A stretch of 64,000 bases of DNA from Ophiobolus disseminans (Eukaryota; Ascomycota; Dothideomycetes; Pleosporales; Phaeosphaeriaceae): contig MU006231.1 in the NCBI GenBank assembly GCA_010093685.1, positions 296,428 to 360,427 of the forward strand, written 5' to 3'. Position numbers and translations under genes: made by a program. The notes beneath the pieces are model-generated. The model saw only the letters and a program-made list of their open reading frames with translations. It was not told the origin of the DNA and made no database searches. The stretch's first letter is position 1, and every line of letters begins with the position of its first letter. Shown one piece after another: positions 11,401-23,003 of this stretch.

Positions 11401-14400
11401 TCCGGACTCTTCGTCTACTTTGGAGACTAGATCATAAACAGACCCAGCATTGCTAGTCTAAATGAGGCCCGCAGGGGGTTGGAAGCCTTCGACTCGAAAA
11501 GCGATCTGCTACTGGGCCACCTCAGATTACATCGGATCACCGAATTCGGGAATTTGTCGAGTCAATGCTTCCAGCCCGGCAGGCGAGGACGCCGCATCGC
11601 AACCATTTCCGACAAGGTTCTGGCGGCTGTCCATGAACAAGAAAGAGATAGTTTAGGATGAGATTGGGATCTGGAAGATCTGGCAAGGTCGACTTATGAT
11701 CGGCGTGGCTGACGGGCTTATCGCGAGCTTCAACAGAGCTCAAACAATGGCCCCGGAAACCTCTTGTACATGCTGCAAGGCCCTGCAGGAGGTCTAAATG
11801 TCTAGCATTACACAGACCGCTCCGCGACGAAGATCCTGGAATATTCTCGTGCCGACATCGAGGTTCTCCCACCGAGCTCGACAGGATCTGGGCATGAAGC
11901 GCGAGATGGTCTACGGCAAGTCGCTCAGTCCTTCTACCTCCGTCGCAATCTGGAACTGGTAGCGTGCAGCGTCAAGTGCGAATGCCAGATCGGTAAGAGC
12001 GCAAGCATGCGTTTTTGAGAATGGGGCCGGATGGACCACTGGCCAGAGCCCACCAACTTATTCATCAACACCCCGGCTTCGTATTCGGTCGATAATGATG
12101 GCGTCGCACGTGAAGTCTCAAGTGCGTAGGCTAAGTCCAACCTTGTGACGTCTGCTGGGTCCTTGGTTCGCTTGAAAGAAAATGCAAGCAGCAACCCCCA
12201 GCAGGTACGCAAAGACGGTCGAGGGAGTGCCATCTGGACGTGGGAGCCGGTGCGTCTGTGTGGCGCGCATGCTATATCCATCGGAGGTCGTTTACGACGG
12301 TCTCAAGCTCTTCCCGTCATCCTTGCTACCAAAGCGCATCCATGAACGCCACAACCAGATGTAGAGACGTCTTTTTTTCTCATCCGGGGTCTGGTTTGAC
12401 GTGGTCAGGCCACGACGAGGTATTTGAACCGCTTCAAATGAAAGGGGCTACGACTTTGAGCCAACTCCGTATATTCTTCTGGCACCAGTCTTGGTCACGG
12501 CGTGACCAGCAACCCCACTAGGAGAAGGCTACCTGGCACCAAGTCATCCCGGACACTGCGCCCTTTCGAACAGCACTCGACTTGCATCAAACTTATGTGT
12601 GTATTGGGACTAGTGGCCACAGATCTGCGAGTATCCATGCTTTCGAGTGGCATGGTCGGGAGACGTGAGAACTCCGCAATGCCGAGATAATTGTAGGCCA
12701 ACTTCGGGTTTGCCACTATGAAACGAGAGCGATCAAGTCCTGGACTATAAGACACGCATATTTCAGAAGCTGGTACCCTCTGCTCGGTAGATCAAGGTTT
12801 ACGTATACTCTGGCGCAACCTCCAGTAATTGCCCAGGGCACCGCCAGTCCGGGTGGACCTGTCATGAGCTATAACGTCATGATCCTTTGGTTCGATCTCT
12901 CCTGTTTAGAACGCATTTCAATCTTGCTGTTCCGGGCTGTGGTCTCGACCTCTCAAAACGGCGACTCTGCACTCTAGCGTTATGAGGGCGTCTCGAACGA
13001 TGGTGAAAACCATCTGTGTTAGACCACATACTTGTACATGGACGTCGCTCTCGCGAAAAGACCATCGTGGTCTGCAAACTTTCCGACTCTTGTTGACTCA
13101 GGAGGGTTGAAAGACACTCTCCCCACGCTCATCGTCCCACAAAGACTGTCGGACGTTTCCTGACTCAATTCTCGTGGCTTGTTTGTGTCCTTGCATACAT
13201 CCAATCCGGATATGTGCATGGCGAACCGGTCCCAATACACCCCTGACTGAAATAGCCTTCAGCACGAGTGGTACTGGATGAGTTTCCAATCCGCTGAGTG
13301 TGCTACCGATAGCATGGACTGGCTTTCGTGCTCCAAACGGACTCACGCAAGAGATTGATCTAGCGACTTCCAAAGCGACTGCAACCCTGTTGTCGGATGC
13401 TCGCGATGGTCGCCAGGCATTGCCTGTGCTTCTAGATCTGAGTATGGCTCAGAAATGCCTACGATGCGGATTAAAAGAAACACGCGGGTGTTTCCTTCTT
13501 CGTGTCGCCGTCGCCGTCGCCGTCGAATGCCGCGTAGACCATGGACTGGACCTTCGCTCGAGACATGGTACCTCAAAATGCCGAGCAGGCACGACTGCCA
13601 TCTGGCAGAAGAGTCCCTCCGAACGCGCTGCTTCTGCATCGCGATGGTTGTCCAACAACATCTTCGACGCCATCTCAGCTCGTTTGGCCTGAACTACCAT
13701 TATACCATACGTTATTCTTCTCTGTCTATCATCCTCGTCCAGCCTCATTTCGACCGTTGCAGTGTGTATCGAGGTGTGTGTCCACCCTTATTGCCTCAGC
13801 GGACGGTTGTTTCGGCTCTTGCTTGCGGCATGCTCGGGCATTGGTGCTCGATGTCTCGCTGTCCTGGGTCGTTCCCGGTGTAGGATGTGCTTTTGATGCA
13901 TGTCGGCTGCTTGCATTCAGGACATGTGGCCTTCTCGTCTTCGCCGCCGGAGCGCTGAATAGTCGTACGCTGCTACGTGCGATGCCGTCTTCAGCGAGCC
14001 GCCTTCCTGTGGCGAAGGAAAGATACTTGCAAGTTGTCAGGCAGGGAGTTCCGCTGTCCCTCAGCCTCACGCATTCGATGCGCTCGTCCTGTGTTCGTTG
14101 TCGCCGCCATCGATCGTGCATCTTCCACCGGCGGCGCGGGCTGCGTTTGGAGGCATCGCAGACGATGTCGGTTGTCATATAGCGGCCACGCCTGTCTGTC
14201 GATGGCTGGGTGTCTGGCAGCCTTAACAGCGGCCGTGAAGGTGTGAAGATGACTGCCCGCGCTGCAGTCTGTCGACCCAGGTCCGACGTGTAGTTGCTAA
14301 GCCGCCGTGCATTATGTCTATGCTCCGCATACCGAAGACGCATTTGTCCTGCAGTTGATCGCTTGTCACTGGGTATCACCGGTGTTTGCGGGTGCTCGTT

Positions 14401-15399
14401 GTCGCGGCGGCGAAGATGGTGGCAGTGTTGACATCGGAAGCTTCACAGCAGCCCGGCGAGTGTAGGGTGCTTGAAGGCCTTGCGACGCCTGTTGCGCGCT
14501 CGTCAGCATCTTCTCAGAAACTCACAAGTGTTCCGCCGATGTGCGTGCTGCTTTGGCTGCAGAGGATCATGTCGAAATCGTAGTTGGGTGCGGAGCTGCG
14601 CCTCCTCCGGCGTGATCTCGAGCCGCCCATCGAGCGCATGTGAAGCAAGCATGGCATTTCCTGATGCTCAAGCAACACGCCGCCGCCTTTCATACCTCAG
14701 GTCGGTGTTGTCGCTGGGTGCGGTGTTGCGGTGGTGGTGCTGCTGTGAGAGAAGGGTGGAATATGCACGAGAAGCTATTAAGTTACGGCGAAAACCACCA
14801 AATACGATGAAAGTATAAGCACCAGCACATAGTTGCAGAGCTACACTATGAGCAACCTTGAGCCATGCCGACCCTGTCACAGCGCACATTATTCAGGAGA
14901 AGCATGTAGCCCTCGGGATATCGTCGAAGAGCGTTGTGAGACATAAGTCATAGGGCGGAACATCTTCAAAAAGGCACATCAACGTCTCCAACTCAAGTTT
15001 AGATGGAATGGAAGAGGGCAACTGCTGCTTCACATAATTTCGGTTCAGATGCACTTCCCTGAGCCTCTCGGTCGCACGTATCCAAGATCCGTATCAATCT
15101 CGAGACAAGACTGTCTGGCGAGCGAGCCCCCTACAAACATGAGATGCGTTCACCTTGCGCACACAAGATGTACCTGCGGGGTATGCGAACCTCAGGAGAT
15201 CGATGACAGTTGTGTAAGTCCACTGCCTGGAACCAAGAGCCTGGTGCCCCACACAACGTAATCGCTTAATGCATGCCCATGCTTGACCCGATAACCAACC
15301 TTGAGGACGAGCTGGTGTACACAATACCTAAGATCAATATTGACTATATATTGTAATTAATTGTTCAGCTCTTCGTCAATAATGGTTGGCACCTGAGAC
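8409..15399. other. Gene desert, about 7 kb
   Basis: No ORF here shows domain motifs, splice-linked partners or a plausible protein composition. Two overlapping ORFs of more than 210 codons on opposite strands (13541-14182 and 13729-14379) look like GC-rich chance frames. At 10754-10871 a short ORF (MPSAERQPHP...) runs to a GTGAGT donor and could be a first exon, but no continuation was found. At 11461-11997 the plus frame reads LEAFDSKSDLLLGHLRLHRI and continues for about 178 codons with three stops, fewer than chance would give, so it may be a decayed coding remnant. A short CGTCGC triplet run lies near 13505-13530. Confidence 0.4.
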
Positions 15400-15630
15400 A
15401 ATCCGGCGAGCATTTACTAACTAGTGGATTACAGCTCCAATGTCTGGCGTTCGATTCCCAGCACACCCGGTTGAGGTGGCCCAAGGGTTCTTTTTTGCAT
15501 TCTTTTTGTATTTCAAGGCAGGCTGGAGAGCCACCATCCTCACAGCGCAACAAGGCCATGCTACATATCTGCATTTATAGCAGATGTGCTGCTAGCTTTT
15601 TGAAGCCGTGTTTGCGCTTGCTTCCCATTC
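15400..15630 (+). mobile_element. tRNA-derived SINE-like element, copy A
   Basis: The 5' part looks like a tRNA head: GGCGAG...TACTAACTAG as a D-arm/A-box relic and CGTTCGATTCC (15448-15458) matching the RNA polymerase III B-box. It is followed by a body shared with copy B at 18.2 kb: GGTGGCCCAAGGGTTC, a T-rich stretch, AACAAGGCC and CTGCTAGCTTTTTGAAGC, in the same order and spacing. No proper acceptor stem closes, so it is not a functional tRNA gene. A tRNA-like head with a conserved unrelated body is the mark of a SINE. The boundaries are approximate and no target duplication was identified. Confidence 0.5.
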
Positions 15631-18164
15631 ACGGAATTATTGGTGCTTAGTTACTGCCCTATCTATTGCATAGCCAACGTGTAACTCTGGATCTATGAGG
15701 CATTTGTCGACGGCGACATGCAAGCATACCGTGTGCGCGAGATGCATCAAGTTCTGGCGCAGGCTACACGCCTTTTTGCTCGCCTAATCACGATGTGATG
15801 GTGGAAGTGGAGATTATCCACGGGGCCGGTTTCGTCGCGACGTGGTGTGGCTCATCCGCCACATTTCCAATCTGGAACATCTTGGACCATGTGCAAAAGC
15901 GTCAGGACTCTGGGAATGCTTCTTGGGAAACGTTGCCTAGATGGCCGGTATAATTCCATCAATTTCCGGAGCATCCATGCCAAAACCACGGGCGTCAGGA
16001 TGCTGTTCTCAGCAGATTGTTATCCTATCAAGTTCGTCGCAGGTTGCGGTAACGCCGAACACGACAAGCCTGAATCCGTGAGTTGAAACCGTGCGATTGC
16101 AAAGCATGCTTCTGTCAACTTCAGGTTTATCGCTACAACCCGACAATATTTTCCTTCTCAGGAAGAAGCAGTCACTCTCCTATTGCTCAGGGTTTGGACG
16201 ATGAACCACGCGTTTTTCGACATTTTGCGCACATCCTGCTCGCAAGCAAGATGCTACAACGACCACTTGGTCTGTCAAGTATACGATCGTAGAAGGATGA
16301 AGAGCCCGAAGTTCTCCGAAATTCTGAGCGAACAGCCAGGATCTGAACAATGGAGCCAGGTTTTGACAATCAACCGGAAGCCGTGATAGCAACCAAGCTG
16401 GAGAAGAAGTCAACAAGTTCAACGAAGGCAGATCGGTCATTTTGAGGATTCGCATTCCACATATCCAGAACGCGACCAGGAAAGGGTAGACGAAGAAAGC
16501 TACGGTATTGCTTCCTTGAACCGAGCCTTGCGGTCCCATCGCTCCTAGGACGGCGCTATCCGAATCCTGGAGATCAACCGCCCGATCGAGATGCCGGACG
16601 ATCAGTATTTTGCCTAAAGATTTACAGTCTATATCACGATGGCATACCAAGGCTTCGAGAATACATATCAAGGTGCACGAAAGGTCAACAGAAGTCCTAT
16701 CGCCCATCCTGGGTGCGCGAAGCATGCATGCTGCGACAGCGAATATTCTAAAAGTCACTGCATTGCTTCCCATTGAAGAGAACAATTCCGGAGCGATTCG
16801 ACTTCGCGAATACCTCTCTGATCTCCTAACGCATATCAGCTAGTGTAACATGGGCGATCAGACGCTGTCTACAAGCTCTTCCATGACGCTGGCGCGCTTC
16901 CAGCCGATTCGGAATGAATGACGCGGATAAAACAAATGATATAAACCCGCCTGCATCACTCTCAAAGCACATGTCCAAAGGCAAGAAACGACAAGACGGG
17001 CAAATTGCTACGACGACACGGTGCACGTACAATTCCTGCCTCTACTTTCGGTCACGCGAAGATGTATCGTCAGCAACCTTACCTTATTCCGCATACTATC
17101 TTTATGTGGAGCATCTCAGGTCCACCGAGACGCACCATATGTTGTGTTCACAAGGTCGATGGCTTCACCCGCATCAGTAAAGCTTCTGCTGGGTTGCTTG
17201 AAGCGCACTCAGATCCGAGATCCAAATGAGAAAACCATTCCCACGAGAAATTTGAAAAGGCAACGCGACAAGGAAGAGAAGCTGATACACGAAACTGTTA
17301 AAAGTGAAGTTCACAAAGCCGGAAATTCATTGAGCACCTACGATAAAGTGAAAAGCAGGCGTCACTGTTATCGCAATGCACCGCATCAGCGGTTTCAGCA
17401 AACAGATACATGAGCAACGGTAACGGAGAACGCCTGGTATGTCCCAAGCTCGAAATCAGTCGATTACCCCTGACGTCGCCTCGATCCATGGGCCGCATCA
17501 TCACGCTGCATTGCCATCTCAAGCCGCCGCTGCCATCTTGGTGATATCCATTCAGATGATATGGGTCACTTTTCACTCCGCTCCGCTTTCGTCACTATCA
17601 GCAGCTTACGGTCATGCATCTCCAAATGTGCTAAGGAGGTGTGCTTTGCTCTCGGACCTACCCTCCGGTCGAGATGAGCGTACTCGCGAAGGCGCTTGGA
17701 TTCACACTGATCCTCAGGGGTCAAGATGTATCTTGAGCAAGTGGTCAGCGTGGTGAATTATGCATAGTGCTTTGCATAGACAGAATTGGCTGGTGTTGCA
17801 TCATCATCGGAAGTCTATGCAGAGGAGCACGCTCGACGCGGTGCACGCAACCACAATCAGGCATACCCGCCACCAGCTGCTGGTAGCTCACATATGCGGC
17901 AACAGCAGGCTTCCTCTGCTGTCGCCGTCACATGCTTTTGCAGCCGTGCATATCCATCGTCATCAGGCGAACGCGGTCAATGCCTTCATCGTCCCCACAA
18001 CAACAGACGCGAACCCCGCTCCTGCTCCGCACAGCCCCCGTAGCCTTGTGAGACCACACGATCGCCAAAGCCCTCGCCTGATGTAGCTGTAACATCAATT
18101 AGCTTGGGCTATATATATTTCACAATTGATCATTCCGTCACCCTCAGAGAGACGGGCGATCTCT
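15631..18164. other. Gene-poor stretch between the two SINE-like copies
   Basis: No convincing gene. The longest frame (minus strand, 16180-16785, 201 codons) includes a hydrophobic run (NTVAFFVYPFLVAFWICG) and could be a relic of a membrane protein, but has no partner exons or recognised motif, so it is not called as a gene. Confidence 0.35.
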
Positions 18165-18440
18165 CTGGGGGCCGGCAAGAGTGGTACTAACTGAGTCCAA
18201 ACAGGGCTCCGCAGCGCTACGGCGCGTGGGTTCAAGTCCCACACCACACCCCGAAGTAAGGGTGGCCTAAGGGTTCTTTTTGCCTTATTTTTGCCCATTT
18301 CCCCTCCTACTATTCCACACCACACAGTCTTCCCACCTGGCTATTGTGTGATTTTGCTTTTTTAACAAGGCCTGTCTATGTTCAGCAGCATCCACACGCT
18401 TCTCTGCTATCTTTTTGATGCTGTAAAGGCTTTTAGCACA
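18165..18440 (+). mobile_element. tRNA-derived SINE-like element, copy B
   Basis: This is a second, diverged copy of the element at 15.4 kb, in direct orientation. It has a perfect B-box (GGTTCAAGTCC, 18229-18239) inside a T-arm that can pair (GTGGG with CCCAC), an upstream GGTACTAACTGAG block like an A-box, then the shared body GGTGGCCTAAGGGTTC, T-rich run, AACAAGGCC and CTGCTATCTTTTTGATGC. The predicted 3' acceptor strand has no partner at the 5' side, so a working tRNA is unlikely. An 8-bp perfect hairpin (CAGAGAGA/TCTCTCTG, 18145-18167) sits at its left edge. Confidence 0.5.
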
Positions 18441-18617
18441 CCTTGAGACACAAGTGACACGGTGGAAATCCACCGGCATGGAGCACACAGCTTTCGTAGA
18501 TCTCACAATTGCAGGGTCATGCATTAGGTAGGTTACAGTCAGTGTCAAAGACCGGTCACAATCAGTGTGCAAAGTGGGTAGGTAAATGCTGTCATTACTT
18601 TTCGTGACGGTCTTCTA

Positions 18618-19499
18618 TCAAAACACAAGGGTATCATCCTCCGCCGTCAAGCACCAAATGCAAAACTCGCAACACAAATAATAACAACGTGTACTACGCC
18701 CACGACGGCTAAACGCAAGACCAAATGCAAGAAAGCAATACTCGCAAAACACACAAAGGAAAACGTGTACTCCGCCCACGACGGCTAAGCAAGGAGGAAG
18801 GCAGTGACACAGAGAAGAAAGCGCATGGAAGAAAATTAGGGCATGGGCAAATATGTGCAGACGGAACGTAAAACCAAACAAACCCAAAAGGCGCACCACC
18901 AGCGCGAAAGCCAACCCCTCCTGCTTGCACAGCCAGGAAAGACACGACCTCTCCACCACAGCAGCCACCTCTGGGCCGCAGTCCATGCTCATCGCAAACC
19001 GGTCCCTCAACCCGTCGTGGATGCCATGCAGGACGTACTCCGCCCCGCCAACGAACCTGCTCTCCGCCGACACGTCCTCCTCGCCCAACGCCTCTCCGCG
19101 CTGGCGCTTCTCGCCGAACTCCTTCACCATCGCCTTCTCGAAGGCCTGGCGCTTGGTGATCCAACCGCACAGCAACTTGTACTCGACCAGCAGCGAGGTC
19201 CACTGCTCCGCCGCCTGCTCTCTCAGCGCGCTCTGCTCCGTCGACAAGTCGTCGACGCGCTCCGTCCGCTCGTCGTTACGGCGCTCGTCAGAACAGTGCT
19301 CCTGGGCGTTGAGGTGGTCTAGGTCGAGCTAGATCTTGGCTTGTGCCGCAACCAGCTCGTTGATCTGTCGCTGCCACGAGCAGCAGAGGCCGAGCTGCTC
19401 AAACTCGCGGCGCCGAGTGAGCTCCCAGAGCTGCGGGAAGCTGCGGCCGGTGGTCTTGCGGAACTCCTTGGCCGTCATGCCGCGGTGTTGTTGCGGCAT
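18618..19499 (-). pseudogene. Hypothetical coiled-coil ORF broken by an in-frame TAG
   Basis: Reading from an ATG at 19499 (MPQQHRGMTAKEFRKTTGRS) the frame is interrupted by one TAG at 19329-19331 and then continues in the same frame as LDLDHLNAQEHCSDE and on through a helical, charged stretch to a stop at 18618. The sequence on both sides has the same helical, Gln/Glu/Arg-rich character (ELVAAQAKI before, DDLSTEQSALREQAAEQW after), so the TAG most likely replaced a sense codon such as GAG. The last about 65 codons become hydrophobic and overlap a tandem duplication, so the original stop may lie earlier, near 18860. I recognise no family. Readthrough or a sequencing error are alternatives to pseudogenisation. 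Confidence 0.45.
18653..18790. repeat. Two-copy tandem duplication, about 70 bp unit
   Basis: ACCAAATGCAA...ACTCGCAA...GTGTACTMCGCCCACG and ACGGCTAA occur twice in the same order (starting at 18653 and 18720) with small indels. The copies lie at the 3' end of the broken ORF on the other strand. Confidence 0.55.
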
Positions 19500-22115
19500 G
19501 GTGGTGGTGGTGGGCCGGCAGGTGTGTGGTGCGGGCAGGCGGGTTGTGGTGGTGTGGGTGGTGGGAGCATGATGGTGGGTTTTTGCCTGTGTCGTTGGCT
19601 GGTTTTTGGGTGGCTTGGAGGTGGTGATGCGGATGAGCTGTGGGTGTCGAAGCTGGGGTGGTAGTATTGCTAAGGATTTTGCCTTTGAGTGCGCGCGCCC
19701 GCAAACTTCCTCCAAGCTCTCTGGTAGCAACGTCAACATCAAAACTCAATTGAGCTCCAAATGCGCACGGAAGACACTTCAAATCAGCCTCAGCAACCAC
19801 AGACTCCGCAGGTCTGCTTTTTCTTTCGGCACACAGCTTTACCATTTCAATATCAGACTCGACGTTAACACGAGCCCAAGCCGCAACACCGACGGTCTCA
19901 GCCTCTCAACCCGTTTCGGCGACAGCACCACGTCTTACAAAGCTTTCCAGCGCAGCTCAGGAGACGTACTACACCTCTTTGCAATCTAACAGGCTTGATA
20001 GCTCTCCGCTCGCGGCCTAGCCCCTATACTTTCACATCTCTCCAACCCCGCAACCTCACACCTCCTTCCACCTCTCGACGCCTATACTAACCGCACTACA
20101 GACTGGAGGAGGAAGATACGAAGCATGAACGGCCGTCGATACTGGGACGACGGAGGCTCAAGAGGCTCACCTCGAGGGCCTGACAGTGAGCTGTCATTGG
20201 CAACAAGCCGTCCAGCCCTCGTCGGTGTAACTCTTTACTTCTCAAGGCACGTAAAGGAGATACCCCGACGTGAATACACCCTGCGCAACACATCCGAAGT
20301 TATCGTTGGACAGATACTCGAGCTCCTGAGGCAGCAGATCGAGAGCGCTCCTACAGTGGGCGGCAGTACTACAAGAGCTGCATAGCCGGACACCATGGGG
20401 TAGTAGCGACGACTACCAGCAGTTACCAGCAATCTATCCGGTAACTGCGACTAACAAGCTTCACAGCAGCAGCGTGTGTGACTTCCTCATCCTCCCTACG
20501 GCAACGTGCCAGTCAACGCCGAAGCGGACAGATTCTCAACCCCCTCGATTACCGCCCTACAACCCCGACCGCTGAGGCACAGGCGCTGTATCCGTACCGC
20601 AATTCACCCATTCTCGTAGTGCACTTGCTCCGGCTGATCTCACACACACCAGCTATGGCCGCCCGAGAACGGTCGCTGCCTAGGTTCTACCCGAGGTTAA
20701 TCATGGCGCCTACGGCCGCGCCTATAGGGAATAGCAGGCTGAAACGGAGGGTGAACCTGGGCGAGGACATTTACCTGCGCGTATGGGTTGCCGAGGATAT
20801 GCACAGTAATCGGGAGGGCTGCGTGAACCTGGGTGGACCCGTTGATCTGGACGGGCGCGACAAACGAGAGGGGAGCGTATGAAAAATACAAAATGATAAA
20901 GAAGTTGCAAACCCTTGTACCAGAATTTGACGACTCTCTGCTATACAGTGTTGGCTGCTTCAAGATCACTGGTTGTATGAATGGCTACAGCAGTGGCGGT
21001 GATGAGGAATGGTTAAGGGATGTGTTCGGAGCTTCGAGAGCAAGTATCACTCAGATGTCCTGCTTCCTCCACCAGGGAAAATAGCGTCCATGGTTATCTG
21101 GACTGTGGATTGCGAGATTAATATGAGTAAAAGATCGAATTATCTTCCGATGACGGCGGTGGTGTCCTGAATGTACGATCGTGAAGACGTCCCTTACGCA
21201 AACGATGTGAAATGCACGTATCTGAACACATCCTGACTTTAATCAGAATTCTTGACCTCGATGACAATCTCGGCTCACCACGATTTCATTACTGGCAATG
21301 CTTGGGACAAGGAAAATCGTTGTGACTTCACAGTCGCCTCTTTCGCAATCATGTCGAGGCTTTTGAAACGCCCAAGTGGTAGCCGAGCTGGGAGCCACTC
21401 CACTGCGATCAGGTCCGTACGTTGTAACCACGGCCTGTAAACTTTAGTGAGCCTGACATGAACGTTGCTGATTCGGTACCTAGGCAGCGTCCAATCACCC
21501 CTCCATGGTATGCATACATTCACGAGACTTGATAGAAATGGATATCACTTGTTGTTGATTGTATTGCGTAAGCTTCAAGAGATTTATGATATGCCGCATT
21601 GTGCAGACAGTGCGGTGCGTTCATATATGTTGCCTAGAGTTCTAGAATGCTCAGCAACGTCTCGAAGTATAATTGGAACAACAGGGCGTCGTCTGTGGCA
21701 GATCAGAATAAGTCGCAACCTCCTAAGGTCGACGGAAAAGGTGAGCCGAAATTAAACGGTGTACAATTGAAGGGTGATCTATAGGTAAGGTGTGGACCAT
21801 CTCATCTTACCTCGACGAGGTCCTTCTCTCCCATCAACTAATATGTAACACCTCTCTAAACTTCCCCGCATTTGTAACTCTCGTCATCAACATCGCGACC
21901 GAATGAGTAACTTGCTCTTTTCGACGGTTCCAGGCCATCCACGACCATGATTCTTATTTCGTCCCACATTGAGACTATTTTTGAACTCTTGAATGCCGAA
22001 ATAAACACCTTGCGGTGTAATTAAGATCTCATAACAACGGATTAGTATGATCCCGCACCTTTCGTCACATCCCATTTCCAGTGTACTGGACGAAGCGTGC
22101 TGAGAATCTTTCTTG
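19500..22115. other. Gene-poor stretch with two weak ORFs
   Basis: Two plus-strand frames have some protein character: 20125-20385 (86 codons, including REYTLRNTSEVIVGQILELL) and 20478-20882 (134 codons, basic). A GTAACT...CTAAC...CACAG motif set lies between them, but no splice joined them convincingly, so neither is called as a gene. The 21.1-22.1 kb part becomes AT-richer toward the MITE and holds nothing I recognise. Confidence 0.3.
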
Positions 22116-22117
22116 TA

Positions 22118-22541
22118 ACGTATTCCACCACCGAGCCGGCCAACCCACCGAGCCGGCCACTTTTTTTTACACCAAAATAGGCCCTTTCTTGGCACTATTA
22201 TCTCAACAACCGCTTAATAGAATTCTCTAAAAACTTAACTATAAAGCTGCATCTATATTAGGACTATTATTCTAGAATTTTTAAGTTCTAACTTATGTAA
22301 GAAAAGAGTTATTAAAGAAATACAGAATTACAGGGGGCTACAACTGCTATCTTAAGAACTATTAACTTTAAGACGCTAAGATTCTCGAAAATAAAAGCTT
22401 GTATATATAGAATCAACATATTAAGATTTTAGAGAATTCTATTAAGTGGTTGTTGAGATAGTAGTGCCAAGAAAGAGCCTTTTTTGGTGCAAAAAAAAGT
22501 GGCCGGCTCGGTGAGTTGGCCGGCTCGGTGGTGGAATACGT
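22118..22541. mobile_element. Foldback MITE, TA target duplication (Tc1/mariner-type)
   Basis: A 424-bp non-coding element with 115-bp terminal inverted repeats: left arm 22118-22232, right arm 22427-22541, about 95% identical by eye. The termini read ACGTATTCCACCACC and its complement, and the dinucleotide TA flanks both ends (22116-22117 and 22542-22543), as expected of Tc1/mariner/Fot1-type insertions. Each arm holds a direct repeat of CCACCGAGCCGGCCA. The centre is AT-rich and has no transposase ORF, so the element would depend on a transposase elsewhere. The near-identity of the arms suggests fairly recent activity or arm homogenisation. Confidence 0.85.
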
Positions 22542-23003
22542 TATACCTACTATTCTGCTATATAAATTCTGAAGTTTATTGGGGGAGACTCAAGGTACCC
22601 ATGATATCATGTGCTATATCAAGGTGCTTCCTATTGACTTACAGTGATGTACCAGCATCCCACACGCGTCTCTAACCTCGGCACAGTGCGTCCGAACGAG
22701 ACATCACAGAACGCGTCACACCTTCCCCCGGTTCGTCGGACATTTAGAACAAGAACTTTGCTCATAGTAGTCGATTTAAGCTTCGCACTACAAGAGACCA
22801 TGTCTGGGTGACGCGCATCATGCATCTATCGGTGTGGAGAGGTTGCATCTCGGCCCGTCGCGAAGAAGCACCGGCCGAGACCAAACCTAAAGTTGCACTA
22901 GCGCTACCATCGCACCACCCGGACGTCAAACCTTCCAGCATGCCAACCTTAATCAGACGACGAGCCGAATTATGTTTATCCGTCACTCAACCTTAGAAGC
23001 ACC
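22542..23003. other. Intergenic, 462 bp
   Basis: It lies between the MITE and the F-box-like gene and should hold that gene's promoter. No ORF or repeat was seen. Confidence 0.45.

Noticed and set aside
13500..13530. CGTCGC triplet run
   Set aside because: Only about four units, too short to call as a microsatellite of interest.
13541..14379. Two overlapping ORFs of more than 210 codons on opposite strands
   Set aside because: No motif, partner exon or natural composition; GC-rich DNA gives such frames by chance.
15400..15475. Functional tRNA gene
   Set aside because: The B-box is present but the acceptor and anticodon arms do not form; the shared body with the 18.2-kb copy points to a SINE.
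18165..18255. Functional tRNA gene
   Set aside because: The T-arm pairs, but no 5' acceptor strand matches the 3' one.
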